A DNA stretch of 60,295 bases from Arthrobacter sp. Y81 (GTDB lineage Bacteria > Actinomycetota > Actinomycetes > Actinomycetales > Micrococcaceae): positions 1 to 60,295 of the forward strand of contig NZ_PJIL01000022.1 of NCBI RefSeq assembly GCF_002929335.1, given 5' to 3'. Made by a program: the position numbers and the translations under genes. Below are positions 9,104-16,615 of the stretch, one piece after another; position 1 is the stretch's first letter; each line of letters starts with the position of its first letter. The notes beneath the pieces were generated by a model. That model was not told the DNA's origin. It ran no database searches and saw only the letters and a list, made by a program, of their open reading frames with translations.

Positions 9104-10555
9104 TTGGAAACGCAACTCATTATTGACAACCAGCCCCGAAGCGCCCGCGAAGGCAAGACGTTCGAGCGTCGAAACCCTGTGACGGGCGTACTCGTGACCG
9201 AAAGCGCGGCAGCCGGCGTCGACGATGCGCTCGACGCTGTTGAGTCGGCGTCACAGGCCTTCAGCACCTGGTCAACTACCGGCCCCACGGAACGGCGGGC
9301 CGTCATGCTCAAAGCCGCAGACATCATGGAGCGGCGCGGCGCGGAGTTCATCGAAACGATGATGTCAGAAGTGGGTGCAGCCCAACTCTGGGCAGGATTC
9401 AACGTTTTCCTCACGGCGCAGCTCTTCCGCGAAGCTGCCGGGCTCGCCACCCAGATTCAGGGGGAGACCCTCCCGACGGACAAACCTGGCACACTCTCGA
9501 TGACTGTCCGGCAGCCTGCCGGAGTTGTTCTTAGCATGGCTCCCTGGAATGGAGCGGGCGTCCTGGCGGCCCGGGCCATCGCCTACCCCATCGTTTGCGG
9601 CAATACGGTGGTCTTCCGGGCCTCGGAAACCAGCCCGAAGACTCACGCGATCATTGCGGAGGTCCTGCACGAGGCCGGACTTCCGGCCGGTGTGCTGAAC
9701 TTCCTGACAAGCACCCCGGAGGACTCCGACCGGGTCGTGGAATCCATCATCGCCCACCCGGCGGTCCGCCGGATCAACTTCACCGGATCAACGGCCGTGG
9801 GGCGCATCATCGCCGAAAAGGCGGCCCGCTACCTCAAGCCGGTGCTGCTCGAGCTCGGCGGCAAGGCCCCGTTCGTCGTCCTCGATGATGCTGACATCGA
9901 CGGCGCCGTCAATGCGGCTGTCTTCGGATCGTTCCTCTACCAGGGCCAGATCTGCATGTCGACCGAACGATTCGTCGTTGACGAGAGCGTGGCCGACCAG
10001 TTCGTTTCAAAGTTCGCAGCACGGGCAGCGCAGCTGGCCACCGGAGACCCGCTGACCGACGAAGCTTGCATCGTCGGCCCCATGATCCGCGAAGAGTCGG
10101 GCCCCAGAATCAACGGCCTCATCGATGATGCCCTCGCCAAGGGAGCGGAACTCGTCGTCGGTTCCCATGCCGACGGCGCATCGATGCCGGCCACCATCAT
10201 CGACAAAGTGCGGCCCGGGATGTCCATCTACGATCAGGAAACCTTCGGGCCGATCACCACCGTGGTCCGCGTTTCCGGCGTCGAGGAGGCGGTCCGGGTG
10301 GCAAACGATACTGAGTACGGTCTCGCCGCGGCCGTATTCGGTGCCGACAGCACCCGGGCACTGCAGGTTGCGATGCGAATTCAAGCAGGACACGTGCACG
10401 TCAACGGCGCAACCGTTCAGAACGAAGCCCAGGCTCCCTATGGCGGCATGAAAAACAGTGGCTACGGCAGGTTTGACGGCAGGGCCGTCATCAACGAATT
10501 CACCGAGCTGAAGTGGATCACCGTGGAGCAGTCCGACCAGCAGTACCCGTTCTGA
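9104..10555 (+). CDS. Aldehyde dehydrogenase, salicylaldehyde/benzaldehyde type
   Basis: NAD(P)-dependent aldehyde dehydrogenase of 483 aa, with Asn149 in MAPWNGAG, general base Glu250 in LLELGGKAP and nucleophile Cys284 in GQICMSTERF. The MAPWNGAGVLAARAIAYPI segment resembles salicylaldehyde dehydrogenases (NahF/DoxF group). It would oxidise an aryl aldehyde to the acid that feeds the CoA pathway at 1-6.5 kb. The start is TTG at 9104 with AAGGAG six bases upstream; no better ATG exists nearby. The alcohol dehydrogenase follows after 40 nt in the same direction. Confidence 0.85.
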   Translation: METQLIIDNQPRSAREGKTFERRNPVTGVLVTESAAAGVDDALDAVESASQAFSTWSTTGPTERRAVMLKAADIMERRGAEFIETMMSEVGAAQLWAGFNVFLTAQLFREAAGLATQIQGETLPTDKPGTLSMTVRQPAGVVLSMAPWNGAGVLAARAIAYPIVCGNTVVFRASETSPKTHAIIAEVLHEAGLPAGVLNFLTSTPEDSDRVVESIIAHPAVRRINFTGSTAVGRIIAEKAARYLKPVLLELGGKAPFVVLDDADIDGAVNAAVFGSFLYQGQICMSTERFVVDESVADQFVSKFAARAAQLATGDPLTDEACIVGPMIREESGPRINGLIDDALAKGAELVVGSHADGASMPATIIDKVRPGMSIYDQETFGPITTVVRVSGVEEAVRVANDTEYGLAAAVFGADSTRALQVAMRIQAGHVHVNGATVQNEAQAPYGGMKNSGYGRFDGRAVINEFTELKWITVEQSDQQYPF

Positions 10556-10595
10556 CCCCAAGAGCCCGACCAATCCGAAAAGGAATGACACGACT

Positions 10596-11696
10596 ATGCA
10601 GGTAACCGCCGCAGTGGCCCGGGAGCCACGGCAACCCCTCACGATCGAAGAACTGGAGCTGGACGATCTCCGCCCGAACGAGGTCCTCGTAAAGATGGTG
10701 GCCTCCGGCGTGTGCCACACCGACGCCATCGTGCGTGACCAGGTATATCCCACGCCGTTGCCGGCCGTCCTGGGACACGAGGGAGCCGGGATAGTGGAGC
10801 GGATCGGGGCTTCCGTCACCACGGTGCAGCCGGGCGACCACGTCCTGCTCGCGGCCGCCTATTGCGGTAAGTGCGACCGCTGCCGGTCCGGCCAGATGGC
10901 GTATTGCGAGAACCTCTTCGCCGCTGACTTCGGCGGCCGGAGGCCTGACGGGACCACGGCATTGAGCAAGGACGGGGAAGTGATTTCGTCCCACTTCTTC
11001 GGCCAGTCGTCGTTCGCGACCTACGCCAACGTCGTCGAGGAAAGCGTTGTCCGGATCGACGCCGACGTTCCCCTGGAGATCGTGGCCCCGCTCGGGTGCG
11101 GCATCCAGACCGGAGCCGGTGCCGTCCTCAACGAACTCAAGCCCGCGCTGAACAGCACGCTCGTGGTTATCGGGACCGGCGCCGTCGGATCGGGTGCGAT
11201 CATGGCCGGCGGGATCGCGGGGTGCGCCCGGATCATCGCCGTCGACATCCACCCTTCCCGGCTGGACCTCGCGAAAGAACTGGGAGCGACGGACGTGATC
11301 AACACGAAGGAAGCCGACCTGACGGAGGAGATCCTCCGCCTGACGAACGGGCACGGAGCCGACTACGTGGTGGATACGACCGCCCGGCCGGAGCTGCTCC
11401 GCAAAGCAGCCGACGCCCTGGCCCTCCGGGGCACGCTGGCGCTGGTCGGTGCCGCCGCACCCGGAACAGAGGTCTCGTTCGAGATCGGCCTGTCGCTGGT
11501 CAAAGGATGGACGTTCAAAACGGTGATCCAGGGAAGTTCCGTACCGCAGGTGTTCATTCCCAAACTCATCCAGTTGTGGAAGGACGGCCGATTCCCCATG
11601 GACAAGCTGATGCGCAACTACAGCCTGAGTGATATCAACCAGGGATTCGAAGACTCTGCGGGAGGCACCGTCATCAAGCCGGTAATCGTGTTCTAG
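10596..11696 (+). CDS. Zn-dependent aryl-alcohol dehydrogenase (MDR family), copy 1
   Basis: 366 aa. Catalytic zinc ligands are Cys40 (SGVCHTD), His61 (GHEGAG) and a Cys near 170 (APLGCGIQTGAG). Structural zinc ligands are Cys90, 93, 96 and 104 in CGKCDRCRSGQMAYC. The NAD fold is VIGTGAVGSGAIMAGG. The family (XylB/AreB-like benzyl alcohol dehydrogenases) reversibly oxidises aromatic alcohols, so with the preceding aldehyde dehydrogenase it forms an alcohol-aldehyde-acid module. AAAGGA lies upstream of the ATG. It is a close paralogue of the gene at 14517-15617. A 15-bp hairpin terminates it. Confidence 0.87.
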   Translation: MQVTAAVAREPRQPLTIEELELDDLRPNEVLVKMVASGVCHTDAIVRDQVYPTPLPAVLGHEGAGIVERIGASVTTVQPGDHVLLAAAYCGKCDRCRSGQMAYCENLFAADFGGRRPDGTTALSKDGEVISSHFFGQSSFATYANVVEESVVRIDADVPLEIVAPLGCGIQTGAGAVLNELKPALNSTLVVIGTGAVGSGAIMAGGIAGCARIIAVDIHPSRLDLAKELGATDVINTKEADLTEEILRLTNGHGADYVVDTTARPELLRKAADALALRGTLALVGAAAPGTEVSFEIGLSLVKGWTFKTVIQGSSVPQVFIPKLIQLWKDGRFPMDKLMRNYSLSDINQGFEDSAGGTVIKPVIVF

Positions 11697-11739
11697 ACGG
11701 CAACCGGTTTCACTTGCCCTGATCACTTGGGACGAAAGC

Positions 11740-11771
11740 GGACGACGGCGGGAAGTTTCCCGCCGTCGTCC
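11740..11771. terminator. Bidirectional stem-loop between convergent genes
   Basis: A perfect 15-bp inverted repeat (left arm GGACGACGGCGGGAA at 11740-11754, two-base centre) lies between the convergent alcohol dehydrogenase and F420-reductase-like genes. No long T-tract follows on the plus strand, so it may also act as an mRNA 3-prime end stabiliser. Confidence 0.7.
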
Positions 11772-11807
11772 TCGTGGCTGCTCAGGTGTCGGCTGTTGCC
11801 GGCCCGG

Positions 11808-12449
11808 CTACTTAGTGACCTGGAGTCCGGTGTCCCAGTTGAAGTCGGCGAACTCCGGGTTCGCCTGCATCGTCATGAGGACGAACTGGAAGCCCTCGAG
11901 TTCCCGGGCGCGCTTGAGCGGACCAACGACCAGGGGGCGCATGCCGCCGGCGCTGACGAAGCTGCTGACGGCGGCGTTGGCTTCCGCGTTGTCCCCGGCG
12001 ATGAAGACGTCCAGCGGCTGTCCACCTGACTCCCCGGCCACCAGGGTGCCGGCGAAGGTTGTGTTGAAGGCCTTCACCACGTTGGCGCCGGCCGGGGCAA
12101 ACTGTGCGATTTCCTCGGCGGCGGAGTTGCCGGGCTCAACAACCAGGGAATCGAAGGTTTCGAAGTTCACCGGGTTGGTGATGTCCACGACGGTCTTGCC
12201 CGCCAAAGCGTCGCCGTAAGCGATGACCACGGACTTGGCTGCGTCGAACGGGACAGCCAGGACCACGATGTCACCCTGCGGGGCGTCGGCCGTGGTGCCG
12301 AAGGTAACGCCTGCGCCGAGCTCGGCAGCCAGCTCCTGCGCCTTGGAGGCAACCTGGCCGAGGATCTCGACGGTCAGGCCGCCAGCGAGGGCGCGGGTTG
12401 CGATGCCGCGGGCCATGTTGCCGTTGCCGATGATGGTGAGGTTCGTCAT
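11808..12449 (-). CDS. NADP-binding F420-dependent oxidoreductase-like protein
   Basis: About 213 aa from the ATG at 12449. The N-terminus MTNLTIIGNGNMARGIATRA is a Rossmann fold of the NADPH-dependent F420 reductase / pyrroline-5-carboxylate reductase-like family; VVLAVPF and DITNPVNFETF are further family motifs. Known members transfer hydride between NADPH and F420; whether this one uses F420 is not visible. An alternative start at 12491 (MKTLLARILGKKNP extension) is possible. The apparent ATG at 12548 falls inside a -35/-10 promoter and is excluded if that promoter is right. A TTGAAGCTTCAA palindrome lies just downstream of the -10. Confidence 0.78.
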   Translation of the reverse strand: MTNLTIIGNGNMARGIATRALAGGLTVEILGQVASKAQELAAELGAGVTFGTTADAPQGDIVVLAVPFDAAKSVVIAYGDALAGKTVVDITNPVNFETFDSLVVEPGNSAAEEIAQFAPAGANVVKAFNTTFAGTLVAGESGGQPLDVFIAGDNAEANAAVSSFVSAGGMRPLVVGPLKRARELEGFQFVLMTMQANPEFADFNWDTGLQVTK

Positions 12450-12520
12450 TGGGTTCTTCTTTCCGAGGATGCGGGCCAGGAGGGTTTTCATTAGATTCTG
12501 TTTCTCTTGAGAAGCGTTGC

Positions 12521-12532
12521 TTGAAGCTTCAA
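12521..12532. promoter_or_regulatory. Palindromic operator TTGAAGCTTCAA
   Basis: This perfect 12-bp palindrome sits immediately after the -10 box of the F420-reductase-like gene. The identical palindrome occurs at 16519-16530 upstream of the esterase, and a near-copy TTGAAGCGTCAA at 12553-12564 overlaps the -35. MarR- or HxlR-type binding is a reasonable guess. Confidence 0.6.
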
Positions 12533-12535
12533 CTA

Positions 12536-12564
12536 AATATACAGCCATTAGATTGAAGCGTCAA
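12536..12564 (-). promoter_or_regulatory. Sigma-70-type promoter of the F420-reductase-like gene
   Basis: On the minus strand -35 TTGACG (12564-12559) and -10 TATATT (12541-12536) are separated by 17 nt. The -35 lies within TTGAAGCGTCAA and the palindrome TTGAAGCTTCAA covers the likely start point, an arrangement typical of repressor control. Confidence 0.65.
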
Positions 12565-12766
12565 GTATTTGGTGTGGTGGCTCATCTATGCTTCCATGGA
12601 ATCTAGTTCTGCGGAATGTATGGTTCTTCGCGGATTCGCGGCCCTTATCTTCGCAGCCATGGGGAGTCGGGTGTCGCTCCGGCCCTGGCGTTCCCCGGAA
12701 CCCTGCCCTAGTCCTGGCAACAAATTAATGGATCGGCGTGGGCCGATCGGAAACCTGAGGTAAGTG

Positions 12767-13390
12767 ATGTTCACACTCGATAGCCGCTCGACTGCGGTCC
12801 TGGTGGTCGACATGCAGAACGACAATCTCCATGAGGACGGGGCATTCGCGGGCACGGGGGCCGCGGCGCACGCGGTCCAGCAGGGTGTCGTCCCCAATGT
12901 GCTGCGGGTCCTGGACGCCGCGCGTGCTGCCGGCGCCGCGGTATTCCACAACCGCATCGTGGTCTACCCCGGCCGCGACGTCGGCGGCGACAACGCTCCC
13001 ATCTTTCGGATGCTCGGCCCCGAGTCTTTGAAGGTGGGCTCCTGGGGTGCGTCCGCCGTCGAGGGGACCGGGCCGGTCGGTGACGAGATCGTGATCGATC
13101 GGATCCGGATGAGTGCATTCAACGGCACTCCCTTGGACATCATGCTGCGGAACCTTGGCGCGAAGACCGTGGTTGTGGTGGGCGTGTGGACCAACATGGC
13201 GGTGGAGCACACCGCAAGGGATGCCGCGGACCACGGTTACCGCGTCGTCGTGGTGACGGATGCGACGTCCAGCATCAACGCGGAGTGGCAGGAGGCTGCG
13301 CTGGGATTTGCGCTCACCAACATCGCCGAGATTGTTGACACGGATGCCGTGGAGACCTCATTCGCCACCACAGAGAGTTCCGAACGCTGA
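12767..13390 (+). CDS. Isochorismatase-fold (cysteine hydrolase family) protein with altered triad
   Basis: 207 aa. The family Asp is present (Asp15 in VLVVDMQND) and the fold signature GVWTNMAVEHTARDA is clear. However, the nucleophile Cys position is Ala145 and the usual Lys position appears as Arg112 (IDRIRMSAF). True isochorismatases such as PhzD and EntB also lack the Cys and use acid-base chemistry, so it may hydrolyse a vinyl ether or be a non-covalent hydrolase rather than an amidase. The ATG at 12767 has GAGG six bases upstream. It is flanked by divergent and convergent regulator-linked genes and its substrate is unknown. Confidence 0.8.
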   Translation: MFTLDSRSTAVLVVDMQNDNLHEDGAFAGTGAAAHAVQQGVVPNVLRVLDAARAAGAAVFHNRIVVYPGRDVGGDNAPIFRMLGPESLKVGSWGASAVEGTGPVGDEIVIDRIRMSAFNGTPLDIMLRNLGAKTVVVVGVWTNMAVEHTARDAADHGYRVVVVTDATSSINAEWQEAALGFALTNIAEIVDTDAVETSFATTESSER

Positions 13391-13466
13391 ACTGGGAATC
13401 CGCGTCGGCTTTTGTCCGGCCGGCTCCCGGGCCTGCGGAACGGTCCGCCAGGTGCGGGGCCGTCAA

Positions 13467-14057
13467 CTAAGAGGGCCCGCCGGCCATGCCGGCGGCGTCC
13501 CGGGCGAGCAGCTCGCTGGTTCGCATTATGGACGCGCGCCTGCGGTCCCCGTCCGGCGTGCCGGTGATCACAAGGTGGACATTCGGGCTCGATACCCAGG
13601 CGTGGCACAGCGTCACGATCGTCAGGAGCAGGTCTTCCGCTGCCGTCTCGGTCGCTGCCGGGAGTGCGGTGCGAATCTCGGCCACCTTGGTGGCTGAGCG
13701 GAGGGCGCGTATCTCTGCGCCGACCGGATGGCCCCGTTCAAGCCCCTCCCAGAAGGTGAGCCGGGCGAGACTCGGGCGGCTCCTGGACAGATCAAAGTAC
13801 CGCCCCGCGAAATCGGCGATCGCAACAGGTCCATGGCCGACGACGGGAAGGTCGTCCAGGGCAGTGACGAGCTGGCGGGTGAGTGCCGCTTCAAAGAGTT
13901 GGGCCTTGCCGCCGAAGTAGAAGTAGATCCGTTCGCGGTTACACCCTGAGTTCCGCGAAATTTGGTGAATGCGCGCACCGGAGAAGCCGCGTTCCGAAAA
14001 CTCGGCGATGGCGGCATCAAGAAGTTTCTCCCTTGTTGCGTCAGTGTCCCAAGCCAT
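13467..14057 (-). CDS. TetR-family transcriptional regulator
   Basis: 196 aa with an N-terminal helix-turn-helix (REKLLDAAIAEFSERGFSGARIHQISRNSGCNRERIYFYFGGKAQLFEAAL) and a ligand-binding C-terminal domain typical of TetR. It is divergent from a small membrane protein and the second aryl-alcohol dehydrogenase. Two CCAACCGTNCGTTTG sites lie between them, one near its own start and one overlapping the divergent ribosome site, suggesting autoregulation and control of the divergent operon. The effector is unknown; an aryl aldehyde or alcohol would fit. Confidence 0.87.
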   Translation of the reverse strand: MAWDTDATREKLLDAAIAEFSERGFSGARIHQISRNSGCNRERIYFYFGGKAQLFEAALTRQLVTALDDLPVVGHGPVAIADFAGRYFDLSRSRPSLARLTFWEGLERGHPVGAEIRALRSATKVAEIRTALPAATETAAEDLLLTIVTLCHAWVSSPNVHLVITGTPDGDRRRASIMRTSELLARDAAGMAGGPS

Positions 14058-14072
14058 GCACCCAATCCTATC

Positions 14073-14089
14073 TCCAACCGTTCGTTTGC
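14073..14089. promoter_or_regulatory. TetR operator-like site 1
   Basis: TCCAACCGTTCGTTTGC, an imperfect palindrome around CGTTCG, lies 16-32 nt upstream of the TetR start. It matches site 2 at 14121-14136 except at three positions. Confidence 0.5.
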
Positions 14090-14120
14090 TTTTGCCTGCC
14101 GTCGCTCAGTAGCATCAAAT

Positions 14121-14136
14121 CCAACCGTACGTTTGG
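14121..14136. promoter_or_regulatory. TetR operator-like site 2
   Basis: CCAACCGTACGTTTGG is a near-perfect palindrome centred on CGTACG. It abuts the GGAG ribosome site of the divergent membrane protein gene, so bound repressor would block that transcript at or near its start. Confidence 0.6.
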
Positions 14137-14143
14137 AGATTGA

Positions 14144-14467
14144 GTGGAACACGAGGGCAAAGCTCTTGCAGCCGATGAAACAGACGCGCATCATCACCGG
14201 ACCGCCGGCATTGCATCCGTCCATGTCAGGGCCGTGATTACCTGGCTGGCGATATTCCCGCTGGCGGCAGTGGGCATGAGCGTACTGGCAGCGTGGGCGC
14301 CGGGGTGGCCTCCGGTCCTACGCGCTCTCACGCTCACCCTTGTGGTCGTCCCCACGGCCGTCTACTTCGCTGTGCCCCGCCTTCTCTTGATCCAGGCACA
14401 GCTGAGCCAAGCTGCGGCGCGCATTCAGGTGCGTCGGAGCGCGAACCGCACTTCGCGGATTCGCTAA
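14144..14467 (+). CDS. Small two-helix membrane protein, function unknown
   Basis: 107 aa. Two hydrophobic segments are visible at about 27-50 (VHVRAVITWLAIFPLAAVG) and 58-83 (LRALTLTLVVVPTAVYFAVP), followed by a basic tail. No family is recognised. The start is GTG with GGAG at 14135-14138, five bases upstream, which supports the gene despite its size. It is divergent from TetR, lies 49 nt before the alcohol dehydrogenase and is likely co-transcribed with it under TetR control. Confidence 0.6.
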   Translation: MEHEGKALAADETDAHHHRTAGIASVHVRAVITWLAIFPLAAVGMSVLAAWAPGWPPVLRALTLTLVVVPTAVYFAVPRLLLIQAQLSQAAARIQVRRSANRTSRIR

Positions 14468-14516
14468 CCGCGCCGGGGTGCATCCTCATCCCGGCAATAA
14501 ATATGAGGAGTTTCCC

Positions 14517-15617
14517 ATGCAGATAACTGCAGCGGTCGCGCGCGAGCACGGCTCACCCTTCACCGTCGAACAGCTTGAGCTGGACGCCCTGAGGCCCAAT
14601 GAAGTCAGGGTCCGCATGGTGGCAACCGGAATCTGCCACACAGACGTACTCGTTCGGGACGGGGTCTATCCGACGCCGCTGCCCGCCGTCCTCGGTCACG
14701 AGGGAGCCGGCATCGTCGAAGCGGTCGGCGATTCCGTGGTATCCGTGATTCCTGGCGATCACGTTGTATTGGCTGCCGCATACTGCGGGCACTGCAAGCG
14801 TTGCCGTAACGGCCAGATGGCGTACTGCGAGAACCTTATGGCTGCGGACTTCGCTGGGCGTCGTCTCGACGGCCAAACGTCGCTGAGCAAGGGCGACGAA
14901 GCCATTTCGTCCCACTTCTTCGGCCAGTCGTCCTTCGCGACATACGCAAACGTTGTCGAGGAGTCTGTCGTCCGTGTGGACAAGGACGTGCCGCTTGAGC
15001 ATCTTGGCCCCCTGGGCTGCGGCATCAACACCGGGGCGGGAACCGTCCTCAATGAGCTCAAGCCGGAGATCGGGTCTTCACTTGTTGTTTTCGGCGCCGG
15101 CGCCGTCGGCTGCGCCGCTGTCATGGCGGCGCGGATCGCGGACTGTGCCATTATTGTCGCCGTTGACATCCACGACTCCCGGTTGGAACTCGCCCGGGAA
15201 TTGGGCGCGACACACGTCATCAATTCAAAGACCGACGACGTCGCCGCGCGGCTTCGCGAAATCACGGAGGACGCAGGCGTTGACTACGTCGTGGACACCA
15301 CGGGTCTGCCTGCGCTCCTCCGCCAGGCGGCCGACGCCCTGGGAGTGCGCGGGACACTCGCCCTCGTCGGCGCCGCGAAACCCGGCACCGAGGTCAGCTT
15401 CGAGATCGGCGCGTCCCTCGTGAAGGGCTGGACCTTCAAGACCGTGGTCCAGGGCAGTTCTGTGCCGCAGGTCTTCATTCCCCGACTGATCCAGCTTTGG
15501 AAGGACGGCCGGTTCCCGTTCGAAAAGCTCGTCAGTGACTACACCCTTCAAGACATCAACCAAGGCTTCGAAGACTCCCGGAGCGGCAAGACGATCAAGC
15601 CGGTCATCATCTTCTGA
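14517..15617 (+). CDS. Zn-dependent aryl-alcohol dehydrogenase (MDR family), copy 2
   Basis: 366 aa, collinear with the copy at 10596-11696. It has the same zinc ligands (TGICHTD, GHEGAG, CGHCKRCRNGQMAYC), the same NAD fold (VFGAGAVGCAAVMAAR) and the same C-terminus (INQGFEDSRSGKTIKPVIIF). GAGGAG lies six bases before the ATG at 14517. The 14478 in-frame start is not needed. Two paralogues under different regulators (TetR here, a transporter-linked operon there) suggest different inducers or a second alcohol substrate. Confidence 0.87.
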   Translation: MQITAAVAREHGSPFTVEQLELDALRPNEVRVRMVATGICHTDVLVRDGVYPTPLPAVLGHEGAGIVEAVGDSVVSVIPGDHVVLAAAYCGHCKRCRNGQMAYCENLMAADFAGRRLDGQTSLSKGDEAISSHFFGQSSFATYANVVEESVVRVDKDVPLEHLGPLGCGINTGAGTVLNELKPEIGSSLVVFGAGAVGCAAVMAARIADCAIIVAVDIHDSRLELARELGATHVINSKTDDVAARLREITEDAGVDYVVDTTGLPALLRQAADALGVRGTLALVGAAKPGTEVSFEIGASLVKGWTFKTVVQGSSVPQVFIPRLIQLWKDGRFPFEKLVSDYTLQDINQGFEDSRSGKTIKPVIIF

Positions 15618-15700
15618 CGAGTCGCAGCGACCTCGGAACCGGCGGTTTCCAAGGCTCCCGAGACCTCCGCCCGCCAGGATGGTGAGCGGGAGATTTCAAA

Positions 15701-15731
15701 ACGCCCGGCTGGGAGAGTTCCAGCCGGGCGT
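15701..15731 (+). terminator. Intrinsic terminator-like hairpin
   Basis: A perfect 12-bp stem, ACGCCCGGCTGG / CCAGCCGGGCGT, with a 7-nt loop and A-rich and CTT flanks. It follows the alcohol dehydrogenase and faces the convergent esterase. Confidence 0.75.
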
Positions 15732-15819
15732 CTTGGGTGGCGGGTGCGGAAGGGGCGACGGGACGCCCCGTCGACCCTTCACGCAACCCCTTTTTCTACT
15801 GTTGGCGGTGCCTCAGTGG

Positions 15820-16482
15820 TCAGGCAGGCTGGGAATTCAAGAGCCCGTGGATCCAGCCCCCGACTTCTACGAGCGTCTGCCCGGTGATGTGGTGCCCTCC
15901 GGGGTCGCGCCGGGCCTGTGCGCTGGCTGCAGAGTCCGTGAGCAGGTATTGCCAGGTGCGGTCCAGCAGTTCCCGGGGAATGACTTTGTCCTGATCGCCC
16001 TGAGCGACGAAGACGGGAAGGCCCGCCAACCGGGCAGGAGTGACGGGGACCCCGGCCTCGAACGGCAAGGTGCCGTACAGTATGGCCGCACCGGAAAAAC
16101 GTTGGGGGTCTGCCAGTATCAGCCCGCCCGCGAATGCCGCGCCGCCGCTGAACCCGACGAGTATCACCTGCCGGCCGGCCGGGGCTGCGGCATCAAGCCA
16201 GGTCCGGAACCACACCATGGAGTCAGCCAGCGACTCCGCAATCGGGCGGCCGATGCCACGGTTGGCGAACCATGCGTAGCCGCCACCCTCGGCGATGGGC
16301 GCCCGTACCGCGGCGTAGGCGGGGCCGGTCGGCAGCTGGTCGGCGAGGGAAATGATCTCACGCTCGCTTGAGCCGCGTCCATGCAACAGCACCACCAGTG
16401 GCGCCGCCGGATCGGATGAGCCGGCGGTTGACACCACATGGGATGGCTCTTCCGCGGCCGTTGGCTGATCGGGGACTCGCAT
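15820..16482 (-). CDS. Alpha/beta-hydrolase, phospholipase/carboxylesterase family (MhqD-like)
   Basis: 220 aa. VVLLHGRGSSERE supplies the oxyanion region, the nucleophile Ser is in VGFSGGAAFA, the Asp in VAQGDQDKVIP and the His in DPGGHHITGQ. This is the small carboxylesterase family that includes MhqD, which is induced by quinones in Bacillus. AGGAG lies five bases before the ATG at 16482; the in-frame TTG at 16530 lies inside the palindrome. The same TTGAAGCTTCAA palindrome precedes the F420-reductase-like gene, so the two are probably co-regulated. Confidence 0.8.
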   Translation of the reverse strand: MRVPDQPTAAEEPSHVVSTAGSSDPAAPLVVLLHGRGSSEREIISLADQLPTGPAYAAVRAPIAEGGGYAWFANRGIGRPIAESLADSMVWFRTWLDAAAPAGRQVILVGFSGGAAFAGGLILADPQRFSGAAILYGTLPFEAGVPVTPARLAGLPVFVAQGDQDKVIPRELLDRTWQYLLTDSAASAQARRDPGGHHITGQTLVEVGGWIHGLLNSQPA

Positions 16483-16518
16483 GATGGCTCCTGCTCGGGT
16501 CGTTGTACTAGAGGCTTG

Positions 16519-16530
16519 TTGAAGCTTCAA
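16519..16530. promoter_or_regulatory. Palindromic operator TTGAAGCTTCAA, second copy
   Basis: Identical to 12521-12532, located 37-48 nt upstream of the esterase start. The reuse of an exact 12-bp palindrome 4 kb apart is unlikely to be chance. Confidence 0.6.
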
Positions 16531-16615
16531 GCATCATTGGCGGTCGGATATTCCCAGATCAACTCGTGGGATCAGAAAGGCGCCACAACAGGTAGAGCTG
16601 CTGCCGTTGTGAAAG

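Noticed and set aside
10518..11726. Minus-strand 402-codon frame opposite aryl-alcohol dehydrogenase copy 1
   Set aside because: Antisense shadow; the plus-strand frame has full zinc and NAD motifs.
12450..12548. Longest start for the F420-reductase-like gene (ATG at 12548)
   Set aside because: It falls within a good -35/-10 promoter; transcription would begin downstream of it.
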